Shown here in pieces: positions 9,684-21,877 of a stretch of 64,000 nucleotides of DNA. Source of the DNA: CAMAVH01 sp036500145 (GTDB lineage: Bacteria; Pseudomonadota; Alphaproteobacteria; SMXQ01). Location: assembly GCA_036500145.1 (NCBI GenBank), contig DASYCO010000019.1, positions 1-64,000 on the forward strand, read 5' to 3'. Position numbers and translations under genes: made by a program. The notes beneath the pieces were generated by a model. That model was not told the origin of the DNA and did not search any database. It saw only the letters and a program-made list of their open reading frames with translations. Numbering within the stretch: position 1 is the stretch's first letter; each line of letters starts with the position of its first letter.

Positions 9684-10457
9684 ATGCTGCTGACCATCGA
9701 TTGCGGCAACACCAACACCGTCTTCGCCGTCTATGACGGCGATGTGGCGCGCGGCGAATGGCGCATCTCGACCGACGCCCGGCGCACGGCGGACGAATAC
9801 GCCGTCTGGCTCGTCCAGCTCATGGGCCTGCAGGACTTGCGGCGCGAATATGTCGACGGCGCCGTGATCGCCACCGTGGTGCCCGGCGCGCTCTTCGCGC
9901 TCAAGACGCTGTGCCGCCGCTTCTTCGACGCCGATCCGCTCGTCGTCGGCGACGAGGGCGTGAAGCTCGACATCAAGGTGCTGCTCGACAACCCGCGCGA
10001 AGTCGGCGCCGACCGCCTGGTCAACGCCGTGGCGGCCCATGCGCGCTATCCCGGCGACCTCATCCTGCTCGACTTCGGCACGGCGACCACCTTCGACGTG
10101 GTCAACGGCAAGGGAGACTACGTCGGCGGCGTCATCGCGCCCGGCATCAACCTCTCCATGGAAGCGCTGCACATGGCGGCGGCGCAGCTGCCGCGCATCA
10201 GCGTCAAGAAGCCGGCGACCGTCATCGGCAAGTCCACCGTGCCGGCCATGCAGTCGGGCGTGTTCTGGGGCTATGTCGGGCTGATCGAAGGACTGGTCGC
10301 GCGCATCGCCGGCGAGATCGGCAGCAAGCCGACCGTCGTCGCCACCGGCGGCCTAGCGCCGCTCTTCATCGACGCGACTCCCGTGATCGATCATCTCGAC
10401 GCCGACCTGACCGTGCGCGGCCTGGTCGCGATTTGGCGGAAGAACAGACCCAAATGA
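9684..10457 (+). CDS. coaX: Type III pantothenate kinase
   Basis: This enzyme phosphorylates pantothenate in the first step of coenzyme A synthesis. The 257-residue protein belongs to the ASKHA fold. It shows the phosphate loop DCGNTNTVFAVYDGD at the N-terminus, GADRLVNAVAAHARY near residue 110, and DFGTATTFDVV near residue 129. It lies 2 nt after birA and overlaps rnj by the ATGA tetranucleotide. No coaA-type kinase is seen in the window. Confidence 0.95.
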   Translation: MLLTIDCGNTNTVFAVYDGDVARGEWRISTDARRTADEYAVWLVQLMGLQDLRREYVDGAVIATVVPGALFALKTLCRRFFDADPLVVGDEGVKLDIKVLLDNPREVGADRLVNAVAAHARYPGDLILLDFGTATTFDVVNGKGDYVGGVIAPGINLSMEALHMAAAQLPRISVKKPATVIGKSTVPAMQSGVFWGYVGLIEGLVARIAGEIGSKPTVVATGGLAPLFIDATPVIDHLDADLTVRGLVAIWRKNRPK

Positions 10458-12166
10458 ACGCAACTCCCGCCGACATCCTGCGCCAGCGCGAGGAGATTGC
10501 CGCCGTGCTGGCGGCGGGTCGCGACGGCCTCGTCTATCTGCCGCTTGGCGGATCGGGCGAGATCGGCATGAACATGTATCTCTACGGCTGCCGCGACAAG
10601 TGGATCATGGTCGAATGCGGCATCGGCTTCGGCGACGAGACCTTGCCGGGCATCGACATCGTCATGCCCAACCCGGTCTTCATCACCGAGCACCTCAAGG
10701 ACCGCCTCATCGGCATCGTGCTGACCCATGCGCACGAGGACCATCTCGGCTCCATGGCGCACCTGTGGCGCAAGTTCCGCAAGCCGATCTACGCCACCGC
10801 CTTTTCGGCGGGGCTGCTGCGCGAGAAGCTGGGCGAGGCTGGCCTGCGCGACGAGGCCGAAGTGACCGAGGTGAAGACGGGCGCGCGCTTCGACCTCGGG
10901 CCGTTCAACATCGAGTTCATCGCCGTCACCCATTCGATCCCGGAGCCCCACGCGCTCGCCATACGCACGCCGGACGGCACGGTGCTGCACACCGGCGACT
11001 GGAAGATCGATCCGGCGCCGCTGCTCGGCCACGACATCGACCATGCGCGGCTGAAGGCCGTCGGCGACGAGGGCGTCGACGCGCTGATCTGCGATTCGAC
11101 CAACGTCATGGTGCCGGGCGAATCCGGCTCGGAAGCCACCGTGCGCGACAAGCTGATGGAGGTGATCGGCCGCTACCAGAACCGCGTCGCCGTCGCCTGC
11201 TTCGCCTCGAACGTCGCCCGCGTCGAGACCATCGCCAAGGCGGCGCTGGCGCATGGCCGCCGCCCGGCGCTGATCGGCCGCTCGCTGTGGCGCATGTCGG
11301 AAGTGGCGTGGAACTGCGGCTACCTGCGCGACCTGCCGCCGTTCCTCACCGAGCATGACGTCGGCTACCTGCCGCGCCACGAGGTTCTGCTGATCTGCAC
11401 CGGCAGCCAGGGCGAGCCGGGGGCGGCGCTCACGCGCATCGCGGCCAACGAGCATCCGAACGTCGTGCTGGATACCGGCGACGTGGCGCTGTTCTCGTCG
11501 CGCAAGATTCCCGGCAACGAAAAGCCGATCTACAAGCTGCACAACCAGCTCGCCAAGCGCGGCGTGGAGATCGTCACCGACCGCGACGAGCATATCCACG
11601 TCTCCGGCCATCCGGCGCGCGACGAGGTGAAGCGCATGTACGGCTGGATTCGGCCGCGCGTCGCCGTGCCGATGCATGGCGAAATGCGCCACCTGATCGA
11701 GCATGTCGCCTACGCCAAGAGCATGGGCGTCGCGGAGGCCATGCTGGTGACCAATGGCAGCGCCCTGCGCCTCGGGCCGGGCCCGGCGGAGATCGTCGGC
11801 GGCGTGCCTTTCGGCCGCCTCGGCATGGACGGCAAGCGGCTGATCGACGTGGAGGACCGCCTGCTGTCGGCGCGCAAGCGCATGACCTTCAACGGCGCCG
11901 CCATGGTCACCGTCGTCATCGACAAGAAGGGCAAGCTCCTGGCCGATCCGCAGATCACCGTGCAGGGCCTGTCCGACGACCCCCTGGACGAGACGCTGCA
12001 GCGCGCCATGATCGCCGGGGTCGAGGTGTCCCTCGAGAAGCTGTCGCGCACCGACCGCGAGGACGACGCGGCGGTGGAGGAGGCGGTGAGGCTTTCCGTG
12101 CTGCGCGGCTTGCGCGCCGAGCATGGCAAGCGCCCGCTGACGCAAGTGCATGTGGTTCGTGTCTGA
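10454..12166 (+). CDS. rnj: Ribonuclease J
   Basis: This is a metallo-beta-lactamase/beta-CASP ribonuclease with 5' exonuclease and endonuclease activity in mRNA decay and rRNA maturation. The 570-residue protein has the zinc motif HAHEDH at residues 92-97, followed by a beta-CASP region and a C-terminal domain. Further metal-site elements are VTHSIPEPHALAI and HVSGHPARDEVKRMY. The ATG at 10454 overlaps the coaX stop. Alphaproteobacteria commonly carry RNase J in this genomic position. Confidence 0.95.
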   Translation: MNATPADILRQREEIAAVLAAGRDGLVYLPLGGSGEIGMNMYLYGCRDKWIMVECGIGFGDETLPGIDIVMPNPVFITEHLKDRLIGIVLTHAHEDHLGSMAHLWRKFRKPIYATAFSAGLLREKLGEAGLRDEAEVTEVKTGARFDLGPFNIEFIAVTHSIPEPHALAIRTPDGTVLHTGDWKIDPAPLLGHDIDHARLKAVGDEGVDALICDSTNVMVPGESGSEATVRDKLMEVIGRYQNRVAVACFASNVARVETIAKAALAHGRRPALIGRSLWRMSEVAWNCGYLRDLPPFLTEHDVGYLPRHEVLLICTGSQGEPGAALTRIAANEHPNVVLDTGDVALFSSRKIPGNEKPIYKLHNQLAKRGVEIVTDRDEHIHVSGHPARDEVKRMYGWIRPRVAVPMHGEMRHLIEHVAYAKSMGVAEAMLVTNGSALRLGPGPAEIVGGVPFGRLGMDGKRLIDVEDRLLSARKRMTFNGAAMVTVVIDKKGKLLADPQITVQGLSDDPLDETLQRAMIAGVEVSLEKLSRTDREDDAAVEEAVRLSVLRGLRAEHGKRPLTQVHVVRV

Positions 12167-12190
12167 GGCCAGATGGCCCGATAGGAGTGA

Positions 12191-12436
12191 ATGATGCAGT
12201 GGTTCACCGGCGTCATGGTCTACATCATCATCTGGTGGCTCGTGTTCTTCACGGCGCTGCCGTTCGGCGCGCGCCCGCCCGAACATGTGGAGATCGGCCA
12301 TGCCGACAGCGCCCCGGAGAAGCCGCGCCTATGGATGAAGGCGCTGATATCCGCGGTGATCGCCGGTTTCATCTTCGCGGCCGTCTACTGGGTCATCGAC
12401 AATGACCTGATTTCCTTCCGGTCCATGACGCCGTGA
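12191..12436 (+). CDS. DUF1467 family small membrane protein
   Basis: This 81-residue protein has two hydrophobic helices, around residues 5-25 and 48-70, joined by a loop that contains PFGARPPEHVE. This matches the DUF1467 family found beside rnj and proS in alphaproteobacteria; its function is not known. Two adjacent ATG codons occur; the one at 12194 sits 6 nt from the AGGAG at 12183, so it may be the true start. It overlaps the next gene by 4 nt. Confidence 0.88.
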   Translation: MMQWFTGVMVYIIIWWLVFFTALPFGARPPEHVEIGHADSAPEKPRLWMKALISAVIAGFIFAAVYWVIDNDLISFRSMTP

Positions 12437-13035
12437 GCGGCTACTGCGACTATGCGCCGGGCGATCCGCTGCACGCGGCCTACCACAATTCCGAATACGG
12501 ATTCCCGCAGCGCGACGACAAGGTGCTGTTCGAGCGGCTGATCCTGGAGATCAACCAGGCAGGCCTGTCCTGGGGCACGATCCTCAAGAAGCGCGAGAGC
12601 TTCGCCAAGGCCTATCGCGGCTTCGATCCGGCCGTGGTCGCCAAGTTCGGCACGCGCGACGTGGCGCGCCTGCTCGCCGACGCCGGCATCATCCGCAACC
12701 GCCTGAAGGTCGCGGCCGCCATCGAGAACGCCAAGCGCGTGCTGGAGATCAAGAAGAGCCACGGCAGCTTCGCCGTCTGGCTCGATGCCCATCATCCGCT
12801 CGCCAAGGATGAATGGGTGAATCTGTTCAAGAAGACCTTCGTCTTCACGGGAGGCGAGATCACCGGCGAGTTCCTGATGAGCCTCGGCTACCTGCCGCAT
12901 GCTCATGCGCCGCATTGCCCGATCTACAAGAAGCTCGCGAAGCTGTCGCCGCCCTGGATGCGCGCGGAGAAGGCAGCGGCGAAGACGCCGGCCGTAAAGA
13001 AGCCGGCTGCCAAAAAGCCGGCCCCAAAAAAGTAA
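12433..13035 (+). CDS. tag: DNA-3-methyladenine glycosylase I
   Basis: This enzyme excises 3-methyladenine from alkylated DNA, starting base excision repair. The 200-residue protein has the Tag zinc ligands: a Cys in GYCDY, a His in AYHNSEYG, and the His and Cys of HAPHCPIYKK. The catalytic-pocket segment ILEINQAGLSWGTILKKR is also present. A GTG start overlaps the DUF1467 stop codon. The last 30 residues form a Lys-Pro-Ala-rich tail with the repeat KKPAAKKPAPKK, absent from the E. coli enzyme and possibly DNA-binding. The gene ends directly at a strong terminator. Confidence 0.93.
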   Translation: MSGYCDYAPGDPLHAAYHNSEYGFPQRDDKVLFERLILEINQAGLSWGTILKKRESFAKAYRGFDPAVVAKFGTRDVARLLADAGIIRNRLKVAAAIENAKRVLEIKKSHGSFAVWLDAHHPLAKDEWVNLFKKTFVFTGGEITGEFLMSLGYLPHAHAPHCPIYKKLAKLSPPWMRAEKAAAKTPAVKKPAAKKPAPKK

Positions 13036-13060
13036 ATCCCGCCGGCCGTCGGCGGGATTT
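13034..13060 (+). terminator. Intrinsic terminator after tag
   Basis: A perfect 10-bp inverted repeat, AAATCCCGCC / GGCGGGATTT, with a 7-nt loop starts inside the tag stop codon. The lower stem supplies the A and T runs. It should end the nuo-tag transcription unit. Confidence 0.8.
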
Positions 13061-13319
13061 ATGGACAGTTCTTCCCTGATGATTGGGGGTGCTCGGCCAC
13101 GAGTTCATATCGCTGGGCGCGATCGCGGGCCGGGCTGCAACGGCTGCGCGAGAAACCGCGCCGTCGCCTTGTTTTTTGTAGTCTAGCGGGGGAGGCGAAG
13201 GCCTGCCAATTGGACCTAAGACATAGGTTTCATTGAGGGATTCGGGGCATTTTCCGGCTTTCATGGCCGATCAGCCGCTTCTTACCGGGATTTTTAACTT
13301 TTCTAAGGTACCAAGGAGC

Positions 13320-13808
13320 ATGGCTTCCTTTGCCCGCATCTCCGGCCGTCGGCTGTCCCCGGTTCGCCTCCTGGCGGCCCTGGGAGGGCTCTGGCTGGCC
13401 TTTGCGGCAGCCGGAGCAGCGGCTCAGGCTCCCAAGGCTTCGCCGGATGGGGAAACCAAGGTCATCCTCAAGCGCTCCGACTGCACCCGCCTGACAGCCC
13501 ACCATCCGGTGCCGGACGCCACCTATCAGCCCGGCGTCGATGTCCATGGCCGCGCCGTGGCGCCTGCCGACCTGGCGGGCTCGCCCCAGATCGCCATGCC
13601 GGACGAGATCACCATCGCCATCACCGTCGAGCTGGAGAAGCGCTTCGGCATTCCGGCGGGCCATTTCTACAAGCCTGAGGCCGGGATCGGCACGGTGGTG
13701 GTGAAGCCGGACGGCAGCGCCACCTTCAACGGCCAGCCGCTGACAGACCCGGAGCAGAGCGCCTTGGCCTACCTCTGCCAGCGCCAGGGCCCTCTGGGCC
13801 CCCGGTAA
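13320..13808 (+). CDS. Exported protein of unknown function
   Basis: I do not recognise the family. Read from 13320, the 162-residue protein begins with a classic signal peptide: a basic N-region, a Leu/Ala-rich core to about residue 34, and an AAAQA cleavage area. The mature part contains LKRSDCTRLTAHHPVPDATY, a Val/Pro-rich linker and a C-terminal LAYLCQRQ. There are thus two cysteines that could form a disulfide in the periplasm. An AAGGAG sits only 1 nt from this ATG, which is poor spacing, and the frame is open from 13233; the start was chosen for the signal peptide. It stands alone between tag and proS. Confidence 0.7.
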   Translation: MASFARISGRRLSPVRLLAALGGLWLAFAAAGAAAQAPKASPDGETKVILKRSDCTRLTAHHPVPDATYQPGVDVHGRAVAPADLAGSPQIAMPDEITIAITVELEKRFGIPAGHFYKPEAGIGTVVVKPDGSATFNGQPLTDPEQSALAYLCQRQGPLGPR

Positions 13809-13935
13809 AGCGCCATCAAGGCCCCGCGAGGCCGCGTTCCGGCGCAGCCTGTAGCGTTGCGCCTACCCCCCGCATTGCCTAAAGTCTGCCCGCGCGCCGT
13901 CCGGCGCGCTTGTGCTGTCTCTGTTCGGGATTCCC

Positions 13936-15246
13936 ATGCGTCTGTCCGCCTATTTCCTGCCGACCCTCAAGGAAAACCCCACCGAGGCGCAGATCGTCTC
14001 GCATCGCCTGATGCTGCGCGCCGGCATGATCCGCCAGAGCGCCGCCGGCATCTATTCCTGGCTGCCGCTGGGGCTCAACGTCTTGCGCAAGGTCGAGCAG
14101 ATCGTGCGCGAGGAGCAGGACCGTGCAGGCGCGCAAGAGCTGTTGATGGCGACGCTGCAGCCGGCCGAACTGTGGCGCGAGTCGGGCCGTTTCGACGCCT
14201 ACGGCAAGGAGATGCTGCGCATCACCGACCGCCACGACCGCGAGATGCTCTACGGCCCGACCAACGAGGAGATGATCACCGACATCTTCCGCAGCCTGGT
14301 CAAGAGCTACAAGGACTTGCCCAAGCAGCTCTACCAGATCCAGTGGAAGTTCCGCGACGAGGTGCGCCCGCGCTTTGGCGTCATGCGCGGCCGCGAATTC
14401 CTGATGAAGGACAACTATTCCTTCCACGCCGACTTCGAGGACGCGAAGCGGGTCTACGACATCATGTACGCGACCTATCTGCGCACCTTCGCGCGGATGG
14501 GCTTGCGCGCCATCCCGGTCGCGGCGGACCCCGGCGCCATCGGCGGCAACCTCAGCCATGAATTCCAGGTTCTGGCGGAGACCGGCGAGAGCGAGATCTA
14601 TTACGACGCCAAGTTCGACGAGCTGTCGGCGGACGGGCAGGAGCCCGATCCGGTGGCGCTGCGCAGCCTCTATGCAGCCGCCGACGAGAAGCATGACGCG
14701 GCCAACTGCCCGGTGCCGGCCGACCGCCTGAAGTCGGCGCGCGGCATCGAGGTCGGCCACATCTTCTACCTCGGCAAGAAATATTCCGAAGCGCTGAACG
14801 CGGTGGTCGCCGGTCCGAACGGCGAGCAGATCACCGTCGAGATGGGTTGCTACGGCATCGGCGTGTCGCGCCTCGTCGGCGCGATCATTGAGGCGAGCCA
14901 CGACGAGAACGGCATCATCTGGCCCGAGCCGGTGGCGCCGTTCCATGTCGGCTTGGTCAACCTGCGCGTCGGCGACGCCGCCTGCGACAAGGCCTGCGAC
15001 GATCTCTACGCCAAGTTCCGCGCCGCCGGCATCGAGCCGCTCTACGACGACCGCGACGAGCGGGCGGGCGCCAAATTCGCGCGCATGGACCTGATCGGCC
15101 TGCCGTGGCAGCTCATCCTCGGGCCGCGCGGCGTCGAGAAGGGCCAGGCGGAAATCAAGAACCGCAAGACCGGCGAGCGTGCCGAACTGTCCATCGAGGC
15201 GGCGTTCGAGAAGATCGCGGCCTCCTACCAGGCGCGGCACCGCTGA
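13936..15246 (+). CDS. proS: Prolyl-tRNA synthetase, short form
   Basis: This class II aminoacyl-tRNA synthetase charges tRNA-Pro. The 436-residue protein shows motif 1 around SAAGIYSWLPLG, motif 2 QWKFRDEVRPRFGVMRGREFLMKD, motif 3 CYGIGVSRLVGA, and the C-terminal anticodon-binding domain from about residue 340. It lacks the roughly 180-residue INS editing domain of the E. coli enzyme, as is usual in alphaproteobacteria. The ATG at 13936 gives the standard MRLSAYFLPTLKE start; an in-frame upstream codon at 13912 is less likely. Its stop shares one base with the lolC start. Confidence 0.96.
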   Translation: MRLSAYFLPTLKENPTEAQIVSHRLMLRAGMIRQSAAGIYSWLPLGLNVLRKVEQIVREEQDRAGAQELLMATLQPAELWRESGRFDAYGKEMLRITDRHDREMLYGPTNEEMITDIFRSLVKSYKDLPKQLYQIQWKFRDEVRPRFGVMRGREFLMKDNYSFHADFEDAKRVYDIMYATYLRTFARMGLRAIPVAADPGAIGGNLSHEFQVLAETGESEIYYDAKFDELSADGQEPDPVALRSLYAAADEKHDAANCPVPADRLKSARGIEVGHIFYLGKKYSEALNAVVAGPNGEQITVEMGCYGIGVSRLVGAIIEASHDENGIIWPEPVAPFHVGLVNLRVGDAACDKACDDLYAKFRAAGIEPLYDDRDERAGAKFARMDLIGLPWQLILGPRGVEKGQAEIKNRKTGERAELSIEAAFEKIAASYQARHR

Positions 15247-16490
15247 TGTTCAACCCATTCGAGCGCCTGGTGGCGATGCGTTACCTGCGCGCCCGCCGCC
15301 GCGAAGGGTTCATCTCGGTCATCGCGGGCTTTTCGCTGCTCGGCATCGGCCTCGGCGTCGCCACGCTCATCATCGTCATGTCGGTGATGAACGGCTTTCG
15401 CGAGGAACTGCTGAGCCGCATCCTCGGCGTCGGCGGCCACATCGACGTCTACGGCGCCGGCGCGCCGCTGCAGCGCTTCGACGACCTGGCCGACCGCCTG
15501 CGCCAGATCAAGGGCGTGGTCAGCGTCATCCCCGTGGTCGACGGCCAGGTCATGGCCTCGGCGAACAACCAGGCCTCCGGCGCGGTCGTGCGCGGCGTGC
15601 GCCGCGAAGACCTCGCCAACCGCGCCGTCATCGCCGATAACATCAAGATGGGCTCGCTGAATGCCTTCGTTGGCGACAACGCCGTGCTGATCGGCACGCG
15701 CATGGCGCAGCGCCTGGGATTGATGGTCGGCGACAGCATCACGCTCATTTCGCCCAAGGGCAACGTCACTGCCTTCGGCACGGTGCCGCGCCTGCGCGCC
15801 TACAAGATCGCCGGCATCTTCGAAGTCGGCATGTTCGAGTACGACAACAGCTTCATCTACATGCCGATGGAAGCGGCGCAGACCTTCTTCCAGCTGACCG
15901 AATCCGTCAGCATGCTGGAGATGACGCTGAACGACCCCTACATGGTGAACAGCCTGCGCCCCGAGATCGGCAAGGTGGTGGGGCAAGGCGGCCGGCTGCT
16001 CGACTGGCAGCAGATCAACTCGAGCTTCTTCACGGCGATCCAGGTCGAGCGCAACGTCATGTTCCTGATCCTGACGCTGATCATCCTGGTGGCGGCTTTC
16101 AACGTCATCAGCGGCATGATCATGCTGGTGAAGGACAAGGGCCAGGACATCGCCATCCTGCGCACCATGGGCGCCACGCGCGGCATGATCATGCGCATCT
16201 TCTTCCTGTCGGGCGCGTCGGTCGGCGTGTTCGGCACGCTGTTCGGCTTCGTGCTCGGGCTGCTGTTCTGCGACAACATCGAATCGATCCGCCAGTTCAT
16301 CCAGCACCTCACCGGCACCAACCTCTTCTCGGCGGAGATCTATTTCCTGTCGCAGCTGCCGGCCAAGGTCGATCCCGGCGAGGTGGCGACGGTCGTCATC
16401 ATGTCGCTCACGCTCTCGGTGCTGGCGACGCTCTACCCATCCTGGCGGGCCGCACGGCTCGATCCGGTCGAGGCGCTTCGCTATGAGTGA
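15246..16490 (+). CDS. lolC: Lipoprotein-releasing ABC transporter permease
   Basis: This is the inner-membrane permease of the Lol system, which extracts outer-membrane lipoproteins for handover to LolA. The 414-residue protein has the LolC/E layout: one helix at residues 20-45, a large periplasmic MacB-like domain, then three C-terminal helices (FLILTLIILVAAFNVISGMI and following). It has the N-terminal MRYLRARRREGFISVIAGFS and the coupling segment ILRTMGATRGMIM. Only one permease gene is present next to lolD, suggesting a homodimeric LolF-type protein rather than LolC plus LolE. Confidence 0.94.
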   Translation: MFNPFERLVAMRYLRARRREGFISVIAGFSLLGIGLGVATLIIVMSVMNGFREELLSRILGVGGHIDVYGAGAPLQRFDDLADRLRQIKGVVSVIPVVDGQVMASANNQASGAVVRGVRREDLANRAVIADNIKMGSLNAFVGDNAVLIGTRMAQRLGLMVGDSITLISPKGNVTAFGTVPRLRAYKIAGIFEVGMFEYDNSFIYMPMEAAQTFFQLTESVSMLEMTLNDPYMVNSLRPEIGKVVGQGGRLLDWQQINSSFFTAIQVERNVMFLILTLIILVAAFNVISGMIMLVKDKGQDIAILRTMGATRGMIMRIFFLSGASVGVFGTLFGFVLGLLFCDNIESIRQFIQHLTGTNLFSAEIYFLSQLPAKVDPGEVATVVIMSLTLSVLATLYPSWRAARLDPVEALRYE

Positions 16491-17166
16491 TCTGCCGGCC
16501 TTGCATCTCAACCGCGTGGTGCGCACCTACGAGCAGGGCGCCATCAAGCTGCATATCCTGCGCGAGGCGGAACTGGCGATCGCGCCCGGCGAAGTCGTGG
16601 CCCTGGTCGGCCCGAGCGGCGCCGGCAAGTCGACGCTGCTCCACATCGCCGGCCTGCTGGAAAAGCCCGACGGCGGCGAAGTCGAGCTGGCCGGCAAGGC
16701 CTGCAGCCGCCTGAACGACGCCGAGCGCACGGCGCTGCGCCGCGAGCATCTCGGCTTCGTCTACCAGTCGCATCACCTGCTGCCGGAATTCTCGGCGCGC
16801 GAGAACGTCATGCTGCCGCAGATGATCGCGGGCATTGCCAAGTCGAAGGCGAGCAGGCACGCGGGCGAACTGCTCGACATGGTCGGCCTCGCGCCGCGCG
16901 CCGACCATCGGCCGGCGGAGATGTCGGGCGGCGAGCAGCAGCGCGTCGCCATCGCCCGCGCGCTGGCCAACGGCCCGCGTGTGCTGCTGGCCGACGAGCC
17001 GACCGGCAACCTCGACGTGCATACGTCGGAGAACGTCTTCGCCACCTTGATGAAGGTGCTGCGCGAGACTGGCCGGGCGGCGCTGATCGCCACGCATAAC
17101 CCGGAGCTGGCCAAGCGCATGGACCGCATCGTGACCTTGCAGGACGGGCTGATCATCCCGGCCTGA
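16483..17166 (+). CDS. lolD: Lipoprotein-releasing ABC transporter ATP-binding protein
   Basis: This is the ATPase that drives lipoprotein release together with the preceding permease. The 227-residue protein has Walker A GPSGAGKST at residues 43-51, a Q-loop in FVYQSHHLLPEFSARENV, the signature SGGEQQRVAIARAL, and Walker B VLLADEPTGNLD. It overlaps lolC by 8 nt, showing coupled expression. The FxxRENV segment after the Q-loop is characteristic of the LolD/MacB branch. Confidence 0.96.
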   Translation: MSDLPALHLNRVVRTYEQGAIKLHILREAELAIAPGEVVALVGPSGAGKSTLLHIAGLLEKPDGGEVELAGKACSRLNDAERTALRREHLGFVYQSHHLLPEFSARENVMLPQMIAGIAKSKASRHAGELLDMVGLAPRADHRPAEMSGGEQQRVAIARALANGPRVLLADEPTGNLDVHTSENVFATLMKVLRETGRAALIATHNPELAKRMDRIVTLQDGLIIPA

Positions 17167-17183
17167 TCCGGGAATTTCGGCGC

Positions 17184-17207
17184 TTTTCCACAATATCCGG
17201 TGGATAA
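17184..17207. promoter_or_regulatory. Candidate pair of DnaA-box-like 9-mers upstream of dnaE
   Basis: TTTTCCACA (17184-17192) and GGTGGATAA (17199-17207) are inverted relative to each other. Each differs by one base from the DnaA box TTATCCACA or its complement. They lie in the 98-nt gap between lolD and dnaE, about 60 nt before the dnaE start. Function is inferred only from the match; two near-matches could be chance. Confidence 0.3.
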
Positions 17208-17264
17208 GCGGGCAGGGGCCAACCAAATCTTGCCGTCCGGCCCCGTCTCGTGGAATCCTGCGCC

Positions 17265-20753
<3,489 letters not shown>

Positions 20754-20761
20754 GGTTCTGG

Positions 20762-20777
20762 CTGGCCGGAGGGCCAG
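20762..20777 (+). terminator. Possible weak terminator after dnaE
   Basis: A 6-bp perfect inverted repeat, CTGGCC / GGCCAG, with a 4-nt loop lies 8 nt after the dnaE stop. It has no T-run, so intrinsic termination is doubtful; it may only shield the 3' end. Confidence 0.3.
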
Positions 20778-20805
20778 GGAAGGCCGGAAAACAGGGCGTT
20801 AACCC

Positions 20806-20834
20806 TTGCAAACCGGCCCCGTAGCGGCTATCTA
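20806..20834 (+). promoter_or_regulatory. Candidate sigma-70-type promoter for rpsB-tsf
   Basis: TTGCAA (20806-20811) and TATCTA (20829-20834) are separated by exactly 17 nt, in the 200-nt gap before rpsB. This would give an rpsB mRNA leader of about 110 nt. Identification is by motif and spacing only. Confidence 0.5.
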
Positions 20835-20902
20835 AGCGCCACTTTAAACCCACACGCGGGCTTCAAGGTCTGTCGGGGAGACATCCCGCAGGCCTTTCCG
20901 GT

Positions 20903-20919
20903 GTCCAGATGTTCTGGAC
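20903..20919 (+). promoter_or_regulatory. Hairpin in the rpsB leader (possible S2 regulatory site)
   Basis: A perfect 6-bp stem, GTCCAG / CTGGAC, with a 5-nt loop lies about 35 nt upstream of the rpsB start and downstream of the candidate promoter. Ribosomal-protein leaders often carry such structures for autogenous control; that role here is inference. Confidence 0.35.
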
Positions 20920-20953
20920 AACTCCCGCGGCGGCATAACCGGAGAATATGATC

Positions 20954-21829
20954 ATGGCGATCCCCACTTTCTCGATGCGCCAGCTCCTTGAGGCTGGCGT
21001 CCATTTCGGCCATCGCACGGGTCGTTGGAACCCGAAGATGGCTCCGTTCATCTTTGGCGAGCGCAACGGCGTTCACGTCATCGATCTGCAGCAGACCGTT
21101 CCGCTGCTCTACCGCGCCCTCCAGGTCGTGCGCGACATCACCTCCAAGGGCGGCCGCGTCCTGTTCGTCGGCACCAAGCGCCAGGCGTCGGAGAAGGTCA
21201 AGGAAGCGGCGTCGCGCTGCGGCCAGTACTACGTCAACCACCGCTGGCTCGGCGGCATGATGACCAACTGGAAGACCATCTCGGTCTCGATCAAGCGCCT
21301 GAAGGAGCTTGAGGAGCTGCTGGCCAACGAGCAGGCCCACCGCACCAAGAAGGAGCTGCTGCAGCTGACGCGCGAACGCGACAAGCTCGAGCGCTCCATG
21401 GGCGGCATCAAGGACATGGGCGGTCTGCCCGACGTCCTGTTCATCATCGACACCAACCGCGAGAAGATCGCGGTCGAGGAAGCCGGCAAGCTCGGCATCC
21501 CCGTCATCGCCGTCCTCGACAGCAACTCCGACCCGGCCGGCATCACCTATCCGGTCCCGGGCAACGACGACGCGATCCGCGCCATCGAGACCTACTGCAC
21601 CCTGGTGTCCGACGCGGTGCTCGACGGCATCCAGCAGGAAATGATCGCCGCCGGCGTTGACGTCGGCGCGGCCGATCAGGCCCCGGTGGAAGTCCTCGAT
21701 GAAGCCGCTGCGCCGACCGAAGCCGCTGCGGAAGAGGCCAAGTCCGGCCGTGGCGCCAAGAAGGCCCCCGTCGTCGAGCGCAAGAAGTCGCGCGCGGTGA
21801 AGGGTGATGCGGAAGAAACCGTCGCCTAA
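20954..21829 (+). CDS. rpsB: 30S ribosomal protein S2
   Basis: This is a small-subunit ribosomal protein. The 291-residue sequence starts MAIPTFSMRQLLEAGVHFGH and contains NHRWLGGMMTNWKTI, as in all bacterial S2. An Ala/Glu/Lys-rich tail of about 50 residues follows the core, as is common in alphaproteobacteria. Another ATG lies in frame at 20948, but GGAG at 20941 is 9 nt from 20954 and only 3 nt from 20948, so 20954 is the better start. It leads the rpsB-tsf-pyrH-frr block. Confidence 0.97.
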   Translation: MAIPTFSMRQLLEAGVHFGHRTGRWNPKMAPFIFGERNGVHVIDLQQTVPLLYRALQVVRDITSKGGRVLFVGTKRQASEKVKEAASRCGQYYVNHRWLGGMMTNWKTISVSIKRLKELEELLANEQAHRTKKELLQLTRERDKLERSMGGIKDMGGLPDVLFIIDTNREKIAVEEAGKLGIPVIAVLDSNSDPAGITYPVPGNDDAIRAIETYCTLVSDAVLDGIQQEMIAAGVDVGAADQAPVEVLDEAAAPTEAAAEEAKSGRGAKKAPVVERKKSRAVKGDAEETVA

Positions 21830-21877
21830 TTGTAATATCAACAAGTTAGACGAAGACTTTTACGTTCGAGGTTGAAG

